Positions 54,760-63,798 of a DNA stretch of 64,000 nucleotides are shown piece after piece. The notes below the pieces were generated by a model. That model was not told where the DNA came from and did no database searches. It worked only from the letters and a program-made list of their open reading frames with translations. Position 1 is the stretch's first letter. Each line of letters starts with the position of its first letter. This DNA is from Corallococcus macrosporus DSM 14697 (lineage in GTDB: Bacteria > Myxococcota > Myxococcia > Myxococcales > Myxococcaceae): the NCBI RefSeq assembly GCF_002305895.1, contig NZ_CP022203.1, forward strand, positions 2,644,501 to 2,708,500, given 5' to 3'. The position numbers were made by a program, and so were the translations under genes.

Positions 54760-56055
54760 ATGAGTGATTCTCCAACGGACTCTCCGGCCACGGGCGCCGC
54801 GCGCATCCGGGGGCTGGAGCAGGTGGACCGCTTGTCGGTGCCGCTGCCCCACGGCACCGAGGTGACGACGCGCGTGGAGCGCCTGGCCTCGGGCGGCCGG
54901 CGCATCCCGCAGGGCGTGGTGGGGCGCGTGGTTCGCGCGCATGACGGCGGCTTCGACGTGCAGATTGTCGGCGTGGGCGAGGTGTGGTTCGCGCGGGACG
55001 AGTTGGTGCCGCGGCGCCCGGGACAGGTGCAGTTCGCCCAGCGCCGCGAGGCGGCCTGGAGCGCGCTGACGCCCTGCGTGGTGCTGGAGACGCGCGTGGG
55101 CAGCCACGCGTGGGGCCTGGCCGACGAGCGCTCGGACGTGGACGTGCGCGGCGTGTTCGCGCTGCCGCTGCCCTGGACCTTCGGCCTGACGGAGGCGCCA
55201 AGGGATTTGGTGAGCGCGGATGGCAGCACCACGTACTGGGAGGTCCAGAAGGCGGTGGAGCAGGCGCTGCGCGCGGACCCGAACACGCTGGAGACGCTCT
55301 TCGTCCCGGGCGCGAAGGCGTTGGACCCGGTGGGCGCGTGGCTGCTGGAGGAGCGCGACGCCTTCGTGTCCAAGGCCCTGTTCGGCAGCTTCGGGCGCTA
55401 TGCCATGAGCCAGCTCGACAAGCTCACGCGCAGTCAGCGGCTGGCGGAGCATCGGGACTTGCTGCTCGAATGGCTGTGCGAGGAGCCCGCGCCGGACCTG
55501 GATGAGGTGGCGCGCCGGCTGTCGGCGGTGTCGCCTCGCGAGGCACCGACGGCGCAGGACGCGCTGCTGGCGGCGAAGACGTACGTGAAGCAGCTCTACC
55601 GCTCGCTCTGGGACCAGGGGCTGCTGGCGGCCAACGACTTCAAGGCGCTCACCGCCTATGCGCGGAGCGGCGGCCAGCGGCCTCCCTCCGCGCGCGAGCT
55701 GCGGCCGAAGAACGCCTACAACCTGCTGCGGCTGGTGGCCACGGCGACGGGCTGGCTGCGCGAGGGGGCGCCTGTCTTCGAGGCCTCCGGTGCGCTGAAG
55801 GCGCGGCTGCTGGACATCAAGGCGGGCCGCGTGCCGCTGGAGGACGTGCTGCGGGACGCGGAGGCCCTGGCGCCGGAGCTGGAGGCGGCGCACCGGGAGA
55901 GCCGCCTGCCGGAGCACCCGGACTACGCGCGCGCGGACCGGCTGCTGCGGCGCGTGGGCGAGGAGCTGGCGCGGCGCTGGGTGCTGAAGGAGCCCGGGCC
56001 GCTGGGACGTGACGCGCCGGAGGCCCCGGCCACCGCGTGGAGGGATTCGGAATGA
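54760..56055 (+). CDS. RlaP-like nucleotidyltransferase with extra N-terminal domain
   Basis: A 431-residue cytoplasmic protein. Residues about 20-100 form a beta-rich region (Val-Val-Gly-Arg-Val-Val-Arg-Ala-His-Asp-Gly-Gly-Phe-Asp-Val) resembling an SH3-like or KOW domain. A polymerase-beta-type nucleotidyltransferase follows with Val-Gly-Ser-His-Ala-Trp-Gly-X4-Arg-Ser-Asp-Val-Asp-Val (two metal Asps) and a long helical C-terminus. This is the RlaP class, found with RNA-repair ligases. GAGAGG lies before ATG 54760. The next gene, a second nucleotidyltransferase, starts in ATGA overlap with its stop, so the pair is one operon. Confidence 0.8.
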   Translation: MSDSPTDSPATGAARIRGLEQVDRLSVPLPHGTEVTTRVERLASGGRRIPQGVVGRVVRAHDGGFDVQIVGVGEVWFARDELVPRRPGQVQFAQRREAAWSALTPCVVLETRVGSHAWGLADERSDVDVRGVFALPLPWTFGLTEAPRDLVSADGSTTYWEVQKAVEQALRADPNTLETLFVPGAKALDPVGAWLLEERDAFVSKALFGSFGRYAMSQLDKLTRSQRLAEHRDLLLEWLCEEPAPDLDEVARRLSAVSPREAPTAQDALLAAKTYVKQLYRSLWDQGLLAANDFKALTAYARSGGQRPPSARELRPKNAYNLLRLVATATGWLREGAPVFEASGALKARLLDIKAGRVPLEDVLRDAEALAPELEAAHRESRLPEHPDYARADRLLRRVGEELARRWVLKEPGPLGRDAPEAPATAWRDSE

Positions 56056-56840
56056 AGGGCACCTTGACGGAACATCAGCGCGCCATGGCGGACCGGGTGC
56101 TGGATGAGGAGTCCCGCCACCGCTCGCACCTGGTCGTGTCGCTCTCGGGCGCGCATGCGTATGGCTTCCCCTCGCCGGACAGCGACCTGGACCTGAAGTC
56201 CATCCACGTCGCGCCCACCGCCGCGTTGCTCGCGCTCCAGCCCACGCACGTCCCCACGGAGCGGCTGGAGGTGGTGGAGGGCGTGGAGGTGGACTACTCC
56301 TCCAACGAGCTGCTGCCCGTGTTGCAGGGCATCCTGCAAGGCAATGGGAACTACCTGGAGCGCGTGCTGGGGGCCATCCCCCTGCGCGAGTCTCCAGAGC
56401 TGGCGTCGCTGCGCCCGCTGGTGCGCGCGGTGCTGTCCCGCCGGATGAACCGCCACTACAACGGCTTCGCCATGGGGCAGTTGCGCGAGTGGGAGAAGAG
56501 CGGCTTCCGGTCCGCGAAGCGGCTGCTCTATGTCCTGCGCACCACGCTGACGGGGGCGCATGCGCTGCGGACGGGCGTGGTGGAGACGGACGTCACGGAG
56601 TTGCTGGCGCTGTATGGCTTCGCGGACGCGCATGCGCTGGTGGAGCAGAAGCTCCGCGGAGAGAAGAGCGAGCTTCCCGAGGACCTCAGCGCGAAGTGGC
56701 GTGGTGAGGTGGCGCGCTCGTTCGAGGTGCTGGAGGCCGCGCGGGCGGACTCCGTGCTCCCCGAAGCTCCCACCGCCGAGGCCGTGGCCGCGCTGGAAGC
56801 GTGGATGCTGGACCTCCGCCGGAGGTGTTTCGGCGGGTAG
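56052..56840 (+). CDS. RlaP-like nucleotidyltransferase (second copy)
   Basis: A 262-residue polymerase-beta-type nucleotidyltransferase. The active site is Leu-Ser-Gly-Ala-His-Ala-Tyr-Gly-X4-Asp-Ser-Asp-Leu-Asp-Leu-Lys, followed by an acidic strand with Val-Asp-Tyr-Ser. The C-terminal helices carry Lys/Arg clusters (Arg-Arg-Met-Asn-Arg-His-Tyr-Asn-Gly) as in RlaP proteins. It starts at ATG 56052, overlapping the TGA of the preceding nucleotidyltransferase by four bases. The two are divergent paralogues, not a recent duplication. No RNA ligase or Hen1 gene is adjacent, but an MJ1316-domain gene lies just downstream on the other strand. Confidence 0.82.
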   Translation: MKGTLTEHQRAMADRVLDEESRHRSHLVVSLSGAHAYGFPSPDSDLDLKSIHVAPTAALLALQPTHVPTERLEVVEGVEVDYSSNELLPVLQGILQGNGNYLERVLGAIPLRESPELASLRPLVRAVLSRRMNRHYNGFAMGQLREWEKSGFRSAKRLLYVLRTTLTGAHALRTGVVETDVTELLALYGFADAHALVEQKLRGEKSELPEDLSAKWRGEVARSFEVLEAARADSVLPEAPTAEAVAALEAWMLDLRRRCFGG

Positions 56841-56912
56841 CCTGACGCCGGCAAGGACCCGCGGGGCTCGGAGGACGCGCGTGATGTGCGCCTCCGAGCC
56901 CCATCAACGCGC

Positions 56913-57170
56913 CTACGCGGGTGTCGGTTGCGAAGCGTCAAGCAGGTCCAGGCGCTCGCGCCGGTCCCAGACGATGTGATGGCGCTGCTTGAAGTACCAG
57001 ACGCGGTGCCATGGAATCTCGCCATCCGGGACGAAGGCGTTGAAGGGCATCTCCTCCAGCGTCTCGCCATGGGCGTCATACCCGATGCTGAACTCGCGGG
57101 AGTCGAACCGCTCGTCCCACCGGATGCGGTGGTAGACCTCGCGGCTGGTCGTGAATCGCTCGTGGGACAT
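56913..57170 (-). CDS. MJ1316 (DUF504) RNA cyclic-end recognition domain protein
   Basis: An 85-residue protein made of a single MJ1316/DUF504 domain: Thr-Ser-Arg-Glu-Val-Tyr-His-Arg-Ile-Arg-Trp-Asp, Phe-Ser-Ile-Gly-Tyr-Asp-Ala-His, Phe-Val-Pro-Asp-Gly-Glu-Ile-Pro-Trp-His-Arg-Val and Val-Trp-Asp-Arg-Arg. This domain is predicted to recognise RNA ends with 2',3'-cyclic phosphates. Its place next to two RlaP-like nucleotidyltransferases, converging with them 72 bases apart, supports a role in RNA repair. ATG 57170 is chosen; the frame runs on upstream without homology. It follows the BamA-like gene (stop 57338) on the same strand. Confidence 0.82.
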   Translation of the reverse strand: MSHERFTTSREVYHRIRWDERFDSREFSIGYDAHGETLEEMPFNAFVPDGEIPWHRVWYFKQRHHIVWDRRERLDLLDASQPTPA

Positions 57171-57337
57171 GGCCGGGCTCGCAGGAAGAAGGGGAGGGAA
57201 GCGCCCGCCCTCATTCATGTCACCGGGGCCTGGCGCGTCGCACCTGACGCCCTGCCTGGGGGCCGGCTGACACGTCGCTCCTGGTGCGACATCGTCGCCG
57301 CCGTGAGGGGCGCGCCCCTTGAAGTGACGCTGGTGAG

Positions 57338-58708
57338 TCAGGACGGATTCACGCCCGCCACGAGATAGAAGCGGAACTCCCCCGAGTTGACGCCATAGGC
57401 CGCGTCCACGCCCACCAGGGGCAGCACGAGGTTGCGTAGGTACAGGCGCAGCCCGGCGCCCACGCCCTGGGCCACCGTGGCGTTGCCCAGCCCGCCTCGC
57501 GCGTCCGGCAGGTAGCTGCGCACCACGCGCCCGCTCACATTCCGCAGCTCCCGGTCCCCCGGCAGCTTGCGCCACATCATCAGCCCCGTGTCGGAGAAGG
57601 CCACGCCCCGGAAGGACAGCGGGCTCACCGTGAACAGGGGGAAGTGGTACTCGGCGGTGAAGGACAGGCGCGTGTCGCCGCGGAACTGGCGGTAGACGAA
57701 GCCCCGCAGCGAGTTGCCGCCCATCACGAGCTCCTGGTGGAAGGGCAGGTCCACGCCAGCCACCGCCTCGCCGCGCAGCACCAGGTTGTGCTCCCCCACC
57801 AGCCGCAGCCCGTGACGGTAGAGCAGCCCGAAGCGCTCGTAGCGGAAGTCACTGCCGACGCCGGGGTTGGAGACTTCATAGGAGGCCTCCAGGTTGAGGC
57901 CCTCCATCACCGCGTGCAGGTTCTGCCGCGTGTCGATGCCCACCATCAGCCGCAGGGACGCGTCCTGCTGCGAGGGCCCCAGGGAGAAGGCGGGCGTCGT
58001 CACCTCCTCCTGGGCGTCCGGGGACTTCGCGTCAATGGACATCAGCCGGTACTTGGCCGCCGCGCGCACGCGTTCGAACAGCAGGAAGCCCAGCTCCCCG
58101 GCGAGGGAGGCGGAGTTCATCCGCGTGCGGCGCACCACCTCCGGGCGCCGCTGACCGGAGCCGGGCTGGTATTCGTCCACCCGGTCGCTGCGCAGCTGAC
58201 CTTCCAGGCTGAAGCGGAGCTGGGGCAGCCCGAAGAGGTTCGGGTCCAGGAAGCCCGCGAAGAGGCCGCTCTCCGCCGTGCTGACCTGGGCCGCCGTCGC
58301 GAACTTCTTGCTGCGGCCGAACAGGTTGTTCTCCGCGTACAGCACGCCGCCGCCCACGTTGTCGGACTGCAGCACGAAGGTGGGCGCCACCACCCAGGAC
58401 GCCTTGTCCTCCACCTCCAGCACCAGCCGCACCCGGCCTGGCCCCGTCGGCTCGAAGCCGACCTTCACCTCCTGGAACAGGCCCGTGGCGACGAGCCGCC
58501 GCTCCACCCTGGCCAGGTCCTCCAGGGTGAGCGGGTCTCCTTCGTCCACGCGCGCATAGGCGCGCACCGTCTCTGGCCGGGTCTTCTCCGGGCCCTTGAC
58601 GACCACTTCCTCCACCACCGGGTCGGCCTCCGTGACTTGCGCCGTTGCCCGCGGCGCCAGGAGGCTCGACACCAGCGCCGCGCATCCAACCCACACGCGT
58701 CTGCTCAT
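57338..58708 (-). CDS. BamA/TamA-like outer-membrane protein
   Basis: A 456-residue outer-membrane beta-barrel with one POTRA domain. A signal peptide ends around Thr-Ala-Gln (residue 24). Residues about 34-110 form a single POTRA (Glu-Val-Val-Val-Lys-Gly, then Leu-Phe-Gln-Glu-Val). The remaining 340 residues are strand-rich with alternating hydrophobics and the family motif Met-Gly-Gly-Asn-Ser-Leu-Arg-Gly-Phe. The last residue before the stop is Ser rather than the usual aromatic, which is unusual for barrel insertion. ATG 58708 is preferred over 58720. It is much shorter than BamA (about 800) and may serve a specialised translocation or assembly role. Confidence 0.8.
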   Translation of the reverse strand: MSRRVWVGCAALVSSLLAPRATAQVTEADPVVEEVVVKGPEKTRPETVRAYARVDEGDPLTLEDLARVERRLVATGLFQEVKVGFEPTGPGRVRLVLEVEDKASWVVAPTFVLQSDNVGGGVLYAENNLFGRSKKFATAAQVSTAESGLFAGFLDPNLFGLPQLRFSLEGQLRSDRVDEYQPGSGQRRPEVVRRTRMNSASLAGELGFLLFERVRAAAKYRLMSIDAKSPDAQEEVTTPAFSLGPSQQDASLRLMVGIDTRQNLHAVMEGLNLEASYEVSNPGVGSDFRYERFGLLYRHGLRLVGEHNLVLRGEAVAGVDLPFHQELVMGGNSLRGFVYRQFRGDTRLSFTAEYHFPLFTVSPLSFRGVAFSDTGLMMWRKLPGDRELRNVSGRVVRSYLPDARGGLGNATVAQGVGAGLRLYLRNLVLPLVGVDAAYGVNSGEFRFYLVAGVNPS

Positions 58709-58825
58709 CGCTCGTTGCACGTCCGTGAAAGGGGCTGCCGGCCAGCGCCCGCCCGCCGGAATCTACCTCCAGTTTCGTTCCGGGAGGTGCACCTCCCGCT
58801 GTGCCCGTCTGCTATGCCTGGGCGC

Positions 58826-59557
58826 ATGGTCTCCTTCATCCGCCAGCTCCGGCGCCGGCGCCTGCTGCGCCGCCCCTTTCCGGAGGCCTGGCTGGGTTAC
58901 CTCGACGCGCGCGTGCCCTTCTTCCGCACGCTCTCCCCGGAGCTGCGCCAGCCCTTCCTGGACAAGCTGAAGGTGTTCGCCTGGGAGAAGGAGTTCATCG
59001 GCGCGGGCGGCCTGGAGGTCACCGACGAGATGCGCGTGGTCATCTCCGCCACCGCGGTGCAGCTCGTGCTGCACCTGGGCCTGTCCTATTACGACCGGCT
59101 GCGGGAGGTCATCGTCTATCCCGGCGCCTTCCGCATCCCGGACCGCACCGGCGTGGTGCTGGGGGAGGCGAAGCACTGGGGCTCGGTCATCCTCTCCTGG
59201 GAGTCGGTGCTCACCGGCCTGCGCAACCCGGATGACGGCCACGACACCGCCACGCACGAGTTCGCCCACGTCCTGGACCGGGCGGATGGCGCCTTCGACG
59301 GCACGCCCAGCCTGCGCGCGTATTCGCACTACCGCGCCTGGAGCGCGGTGATGAGCGAGCACTTCCACAAGCTCCAGCAGGGCCGGCGCCGGGAGCGGCA
59401 GGTCCTGGATGACTACGGCGGACTCAACGAGGCCGAGTTCTTCGCGGTGGCCACCGAATCGTTTTTCGAGAAACCCCGGCAAATGCGGGAGAAGACGCCG
59501 GAGCTCTACGAGGAGCTGAGGCGCTTCTACGGGTGGGATCCCGCGGCCGGGGCCTGA
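58826..59557 (+). CDS. mtfA: M90-family zinc peptidase MtfA
   Basis: A 243-residue cytoplasmic metallopeptidase. Arg-Arg-Arg-Arg-Leu-Leu-Arg-Arg-Pro at the start and Ile-Val-Tyr-Pro-Gly-Ala-Phe in the middle are typical of MtfA. The active site His-Glu-Phe-Ala-His-Val-Leu-Asp lies near residue 152, with a downstream Glu in Ala-Glu-Phe-Phe-Ala-Val-Ala-Thr-Glu. In enterobacteria MtfA interacts with the glucose-repressor Mlc; here the target is unknown. An in-frame ATG four codons upstream (58814) is an equally possible start. Divergent from the BamA-like gene, with 117 bases between starts. Confidence 0.88.
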   Translation: MVSFIRQLRRRRLLRRPFPEAWLGYLDARVPFFRTLSPELRQPFLDKLKVFAWEKEFIGAGGLEVTDEMRVVISATAVQLVLHLGLSYYDRLREVIVYPGAFRIPDRTGVVLGEAKHWGSVILSWESVLTGLRNPDDGHDTATHEFAHVLDRADGAFDGTPSLRAYSHYRAWSAVMSEHFHKLQQGRRRERQVLDDYGGLNEAEFFAVATESFFEKPRQMREKTPELYEELRRFYGWDPAAGA

Positions 59558-59626
59558 ACGTCCGAGCGTGAATGCCCCGGCTGTGCTACGCGGCGGCCTG
59601 GATGTTCATCTCTTGGAGTGGAATCC

Positions 59627-60580
59627 ATGGCCTCAGGCTCCAGCCCGTCCCCATCCATGTTCATCGACCTGGAACGGGAGGCCTGGCGGGCGCTGCGTGC
59701 CGCCACGCCCCTGCCGCTGGAGTCCGCGGAGATTGATGGCCTGCGGGGCCTGGGGGAGCACCTGGACCTGGACGAGGTGGTGGATGTCTATCTGCCCTTG
59801 TCCCGGCTGTTGAACCTGCAGGTGGCCGCGGCGCAGCGGCTGTGGGCGGAGCAGCAGGCGTTCCTGGGCGGCTCGGCGCGGAAGGTGCCGTACATCATCG
59901 CCATCGCCGGGAGCGTGGCGGTGGGCAAGAGCACCACGGCGCGCATCCTCCAGGCGCTGCTGAAGCGGTGGCCGGACCACCCGCGCGTGGAGCTGGTGAC
60001 GACGGACGGCTTCCTCTTCCCCAACGGCGTCCTCACCGAGCGCGGCCTGATGAAGCGCAAGGGCTTCCCGGAGAGCTATGACAGGCGCGGCCTGGTGCGC
60101 TTCCTGGCGGAGCTGAAGGCCGGGCGCGCCGAGGTGTCGGCGCCGGTGTACTCGCACCTCGTCTATGACGTGCTGCCCGGCGAGGCGCAGGTCATCCGCC
60201 AGCCCGACATCCTCATCCTGGAGGGGCTCAACGTCCTCCAGGCCGGGGCGCAGGAGGGGAAGCAGATGCCGGCGACGTTCCTCTCCGACTTCTTCGACTT
60301 CTCCATCTACGTGGACGCGCACGAGAGCGACATCCGCCGCTGGTACGTGGACCGCTTCCTCAAGCTCCAGCAGACGGCGTTCCGCGACGAGCGCAGCTAC
60401 TTCCGCCGCTTCTCCGAGCTGAACCACGAGCAGGCGATTCAGCTCGCCGAGTCCGTGTGGGGCGAAATCAACGGGCCCAACCTGGCGCAGAACATCGCGC
60501 CCACGCGCTCGCGCGCCCGCCTCATCCTCCTCAAGGGCCCCGACCACAAGGTGAAGCGGGTGCGGCTGCGCAAGCTGTAG
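59627..60580 (+). CDS. coaA: Pantothenate kinase, type I
   Basis: CoaA phosphorylates pantothenate, the first step to coenzyme A. The protein is 317 residues (E. coli 316). The Walker A is [12 protein letters not shown], followed by Thr-Thr-Asp-Gly-Phe-Leu and Lys-Gly-Phe-Pro-Glu-Ser-Tyr-Asp. The substrate-binding Tyr-Ser-His-Leu-Val-Tyr-Asp and Glu-Gly-Leu-Asn-Val-Leu-Gln are conserved. ATG 59627 has GGAG eight bases before it. This type is usually feedback-inhibited by CoA. It ends seven bases before the stop of the convergent aldehyde dehydrogenase gene. Confidence 0.95.
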   Translation: MASGSSPSPSMFIDLEREAWRALRAATPLPLESAEIDGLRGLGEHLDLDEVVDVYLPLSRLLNLQVAAAQRLWAEQQAFLGGSARKVPYIIAIAGSVAVGKSTTARILQALLKRWPDHPRVELVTTDGFLFPNGVLTERGLMKRKGFPESYDRRGLVRFLAELKAGRAEVSAPVYSHLVYDVLPGEAQVIRQPDILILEGLNVLQAGAQEGKQMPATFLSDFFDFSIYVDAHESDIRRWYVDRFLKLQQTAFRDERSYFRRFSELNHEQAIQLAESVWGEINGPNLAQNIAPTRSRARLILLKGPDHKVKRVRLRKL

Positions 60581-60587
60581 GCGCGTC

Positions 60588-61979
60588 TCAGAAGCGCAGG
60601 CGGTAGTGCAGCGCCTTGGGCCGCGTCAGGGCGTCGAAGCCCAGCGCGCTCAGCGTCACGCCGCGCCCGGAGTCCTTCACGCCGCTCCAGGGCAGCGCGG
60701 GGTCCAGCGCGTCGCAGCGGTTCATGTAGACGGTGCCCGCCTCCAGCGCGCGCGCCAGCCGGTCCGCGCGCTCCCGGTCGGACGTCCACACGCTCGCGGT
60801 GAGGCCCAGCCGCGAGGCGTTCATCAACGCCAGGGCCTCCTCATCCGAGTCGACCGGCGCGACGGGCAGCAGCGGCCCGAAGGACTCCTCGCGCATCAGC
60901 CGCGCCTGGGGGCTCACGTCGCGGAGCAGGGTGGGCTCGAAGAAGCGGCCCCGCCCGTCCACCTGCGTGGGGCGGCCCCCGGTGACGAGCCGCGCGCCCA
61001 GGCCCGTGGCGTCCTGGACGAAGGCCTCCAGCTCGGCGGGGTGCCAGGGCTGGGCGATGGGGCCCATCGTCGTCGTGTCGGACTCCGGGTCGCCCAGCAC
61101 GTAGGTGCGGACGAGCGGCTCCGCGGCGGCGATGAAGCGCTCATACAGCGAGCGGTGCACGTACACCCGCTCCACGGCGCAGCAGCTCTGCCCCGCGTTG
61201 TACATGGCGCCGTCGACGATGTTCTCCACCGCCTTGTCCAGGTCGCAGTCCGGCGCGACGTAGGCCGGGTCATTGCCGCCCAGCTCCAGGCCGATGTGCA
61301 GGAAGCGCTCGCGCGCGGCCGCCTGCATCTTGTGGCCGCCGAGCACCGAGCCGGTGAAGAGCACGTGGTCCACCCGCGCGTCGCCGACGAGCTGCTCCGT
61401 GCGCGGGTAGTCCAGGAAGAGGGCCTGCACGGCGCCGTCGGGCGCGCCCGCTTCGGCGAAGGCCCGCGCGAAGTGCCCGCCGCACAGGGGCGTGCGGGGC
61501 GAGTGCTTCACGATGACCGCGTTGCCCGCGAGCACCGCTGGCGCGATGGCATTCACCGCGGTGAGCAGCGGGTAGTTCCACGCGGGCAGGTCCAACACCA
61601 CGCCCAGGGGCTCCTTCGCGATTCTGCGCTCGAAGCCGTCCTTGGGCGGCAGGACGATGTCCGCCAGCGACTCGGCGGCGATGGCGGCCATGTGGCGCAA
61701 GCGGCCCGCCATGCCCGCCACCTCGCCCCGGGCCTGCGACAGCGGCTTTCCCATCTGCCGGGTGATGTCCCGCGCGATGGACTCCGTGTCCTTCTCCATC
61801 GCCTCGCACGCGCGCAGCACCAGCTTCACGCGGTCCTCCACGCTCAGGGCACGCAGGGCGCGTGACGCGGCGCGGGCGCGCTCCAGCACGGCGTCCAGCG
61901 CCTCGGGCGGCGTGGGCTCGACCGACGCGGCGACGTCGCCGGTGAAGGGATTGTCGACGGTGTGAGGGCTCTGGCTCAT
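60588..61979 (-). CDS. NAD(P)-dependent aldehyde dehydrogenase
   Basis: A 463-residue member of the aldehyde dehydrogenase superfamily, similar in size to succinate-semialdehyde dehydrogenase-type enzymes. The catalytic Cys is in Gly-Gln-Ser-Cys-Cys-Ala-Val-Glu-Arg and the general-base Glu in Leu-Glu-Leu-Gly-Gly-Asn-Asp-Pro. The cofactor site Pro-Ala-Trp-Asn-Tyr-Pro-Leu, Lys-His-Ser-Pro and the C-terminal Glu-Ser-Phe-Gly-Pro are present. The substrate aldehyde cannot be deduced. It stands alone between coaA and the DUF1570 lipoprotein gene. The 144 bases upstream hold no other gene. Confidence 0.9.
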   Translation of the reverse strand: MSQSPHTVDNPFTGDVAASVEPTPPEALDAVLERARAASRALRALSVEDRVKLVLRACEAMEKDTESIARDITRQMGKPLSQARGEVAGMAGRLRHMAAIAAESLADIVLPPKDGFERRIAKEPLGVVLDLPAWNYPLLTAVNAIAPAVLAGNAVIVKHSPRTPLCGGHFARAFAEAGAPDGAVQALFLDYPRTEQLVGDARVDHVLFTGSVLGGHKMQAAARERFLHIGLELGGNDPAYVAPDCDLDKAVENIVDGAMYNAGQSCCAVERVYVHRSLYERFIAAAEPLVRTYVLGDPESDTTTMGPIAQPWHPAELEAFVQDATGLGARLVTGGRPTQVDGRGRFFEPTLLRDVSPQARLMREESFGPLLPVAPVDSDEEALALMNASRLGLTASVWTSDRERADRLARALEAGTVYMNRCDALDPALPWSGVKDSGRGVTLSALGFDALTRPKALHYRLRF

Positions 61980-62123
61980 GGCCTCGGAGGAAAGCCACGG
62001 GCGCGCACCGCGTCATGGGCCCGCGAAGGCGCCCGCCACCCGGGCGGCCCTGGCGCGTGCGGTACGCGACAGAAGCCGGCCCGGAAGTGTTGGCGGCCCA
62101 TCGCCAGCGGGCCCCGCCGCGCT

Positions 62124-63698
62124 TCAGGCGCCGGGCGGAGCCGCCGTGCAGAGGCGCCCGTCCTCGAGCCCCGCGATGCGCTCGCGCAGCAGGCGCTCCA
62201 GCTCCGGCGCGCCTTCTTCCTGGATGAACTCCAGGGCCCGGTGCTCCACCTGCCGCGCTTCCTCGCAGGCGCCGCTGCCGGCCAGGGCCAGGGCCAGCGT
62301 GTCGAGGGCGTTGGGGCTCCACGGCGCGAGCGTCACCGCCCAGCGCGCCAGGGGGAGGGCCTCGGCGTTCCGGCCCTGGGTGACGAACATCCAGGCCAGC
62401 TCGCGCGCCGCATTGGCGTTGCGCGGGTCGAGCCGCAAGGCCTCGCGGTAGGCGGCCTCGCGCTCCCGCGCCGCGGTGAGCTCGTGCCGCAGCGCCTTGC
62501 CCAGCAGCAGCCAGGCCTCGCTCTCGTGGGGATGGGCCGCCACCGCGCTCCGGCCAATGGCCACGTGTTCGGCTTCAGGCGCGCTGCGCAGCTTCGCGGC
62601 CAACGCCAGCAGCCCCGTGGGGTTCAAGCGCAGCGCCTCGTCGAGCTCGGTCTTCGCCACCTTCTTGCGGTTGGTGATGAAGGGCTCGCGGTGGGCCAGG
62701 TGCGCCCCCAGCGCGGCGAGCCTGGCGCGGACGGCGTGGGACTGGGCGTCGTCGAGGACCTCCTCGATGAAGGCCATTCCGCTGGGAGGCACGGGGACGG
62801 TCCGCTCCATGAAACGTCGGCCGCGCAGGTAGGTGTAGAGCAATCCGTCGAGCGAGGGAGAGGTCAGCTCGGGGAGGGCCCGCGTGAGCGCCTGGTCAGG
62901 GGCGACGCCCTGGTTGAGCAGCGCCAGGTACTCCGCGAAGGGTTGGGGCCGCTCGTTCAGCAGCCAGTGCACCAGCAGCCAGCTCCCCGCGTAGTTCGCG
63001 CCGACCTCCTTGTCCTTCTCACGAGCCTCCAGGGTGCGGTCCCAGTGGAGCACCCGCTGCATCGTCCAGCCTTGCGACAGGCCCCGCTGGACGGCGTTGA
63101 GCCAGGAATGCATGAGCGCGATGGCGTGCCGGTGCGGTGCGCCGACCACGGCGCTCCGTCCGTCGTCGGAGAGACGCAGGGTCTCCAGGTACTCGGCGAG
63201 CCCCTCGGACAGCCAGCGCGGCTGACGGGTGAGGGGGTAGGCGCTCAGGTAATGGGCCAGCTCATGGTTCAGCGGCGACGACGACGCCAGCTCAAAGCCG
63301 TTGAAGGGCTGCCGCCAGGTGTCGGGCCGGCCCGACAGGACGATGAGGGCCTCGTTGTCGGAGCGGAAGAAGAAGGCGCGCACCCGGCGCGGAAAGAGGC
63401 CCTCGAACTCGCGCGGGCTCTGGAGCACGTAGACGTCCAGCTTCGTCATCTGCTGGCCCAGGGCCTGCGGCCACATCGCGGTGAGGATGGCGGTCCGCGT
63501 CCGCTCCAGGCGCCGCATGGCCACGCGGGCGTCCTCGGCGGGGAGGTCGGTGTGCAGCGTGTAGTGGTCGCTGTCCAGGCGCACCCAGGGCCGGCCACCC
63601 TCGCCCGGGCAGGTGGTGAAGCGCGGGCCCACGACGCAAGCGAGCTGGGTGGTGGAGAGCAGGGCGAGCAATGCCCCCATCGCGAGGCCGTGGCGCAC
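62124..63698 (-). CDS. DUF1570-type peptidase-like lipoprotein with TPR repeats
   Basis: A 524-residue protein. A GTG start at 63698 with GAGGAG nine bases upstream gives a signal peptide ending Thr-Thr-Gln-Leu-Ala-Cys (lipobox). A metalloprotease-like domain (about 40-290) contains Asn-His-Glu-Leu-Ala-His-Tyr-Leu, the HEXXH zinc motif, with a following Trp-Leu-Ser-Glu-Gly-Leu-Ala-Glu, the typical third-ligand segment. The second half (about 330-500) is a TPR array. DUF1570 proteins have this architecture in myxobacteria and planctomycetes. Activity is inferred; the substrate is unknown. It lies downstream of the GNAT gene on the same strand, 100 bases apart. Confidence 0.83.
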   Translation of the reverse strand: MRHGLAMGALLALLSTTQLACVVGPRFTTCPGEGGRPWVRLDSDHYTLHTDLPAEDARVAMRRLERTRTAILTAMWPQALGQQMTKLDVYVLQSPREFEGLFPRRVRAFFFRSDNEALIVLSGRPDTWRQPFNGFELASSSPLNHELAHYLSAYPLTRQPRWLSEGLAEYLETLRLSDDGRSAVVGAPHRHAIALMHSWLNAVQRGLSQGWTMQRVLHWDRTLEAREKDKEVGANYAGSWLLVHWLLNERPQPFAEYLALLNQGVAPDQALTRALPELTSPSLDGLLYTYLRGRRFMERTVPVPPSGMAFIEEVLDDAQSHAVRARLAALGAHLAHREPFITNRKKVAKTELDEALRLNPTGLLALAAKLRSAPEAEHVAIGRSAVAAHPHESEAWLLLGKALRHELTAAREREAAYREALRLDPRNANAARELAWMFVTQGRNAEALPLARWAVTLAPWSPNALDTLALALAGSGACEEARQVEHRALEFIQEEGAPELERLLRERIAGLEDGRLCTAAPPGA

Positions 63699-63798
63699 GT
63701 CGGTTGTCTCCTCGGGGAAGGGTGCGGTTCCTGGCGCACGGCCAGTCTAACGCCGGCCCCTCCACGACATAGCGTCGCATGCGCCCCTCCGCGGGGCG

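Noticed and set aside
49671-55373. A 1900-codon open frame on the minus strand spanning several genes
   Set aside because: It runs antisense through four well-recognised genes (H1-like, hybrid kinase, reductase, nucleotidyltransferase), has a His/Arg/Gln/Ala-rich composition and no domain. It is caused by the strong G/C third-position bias of the real genes.
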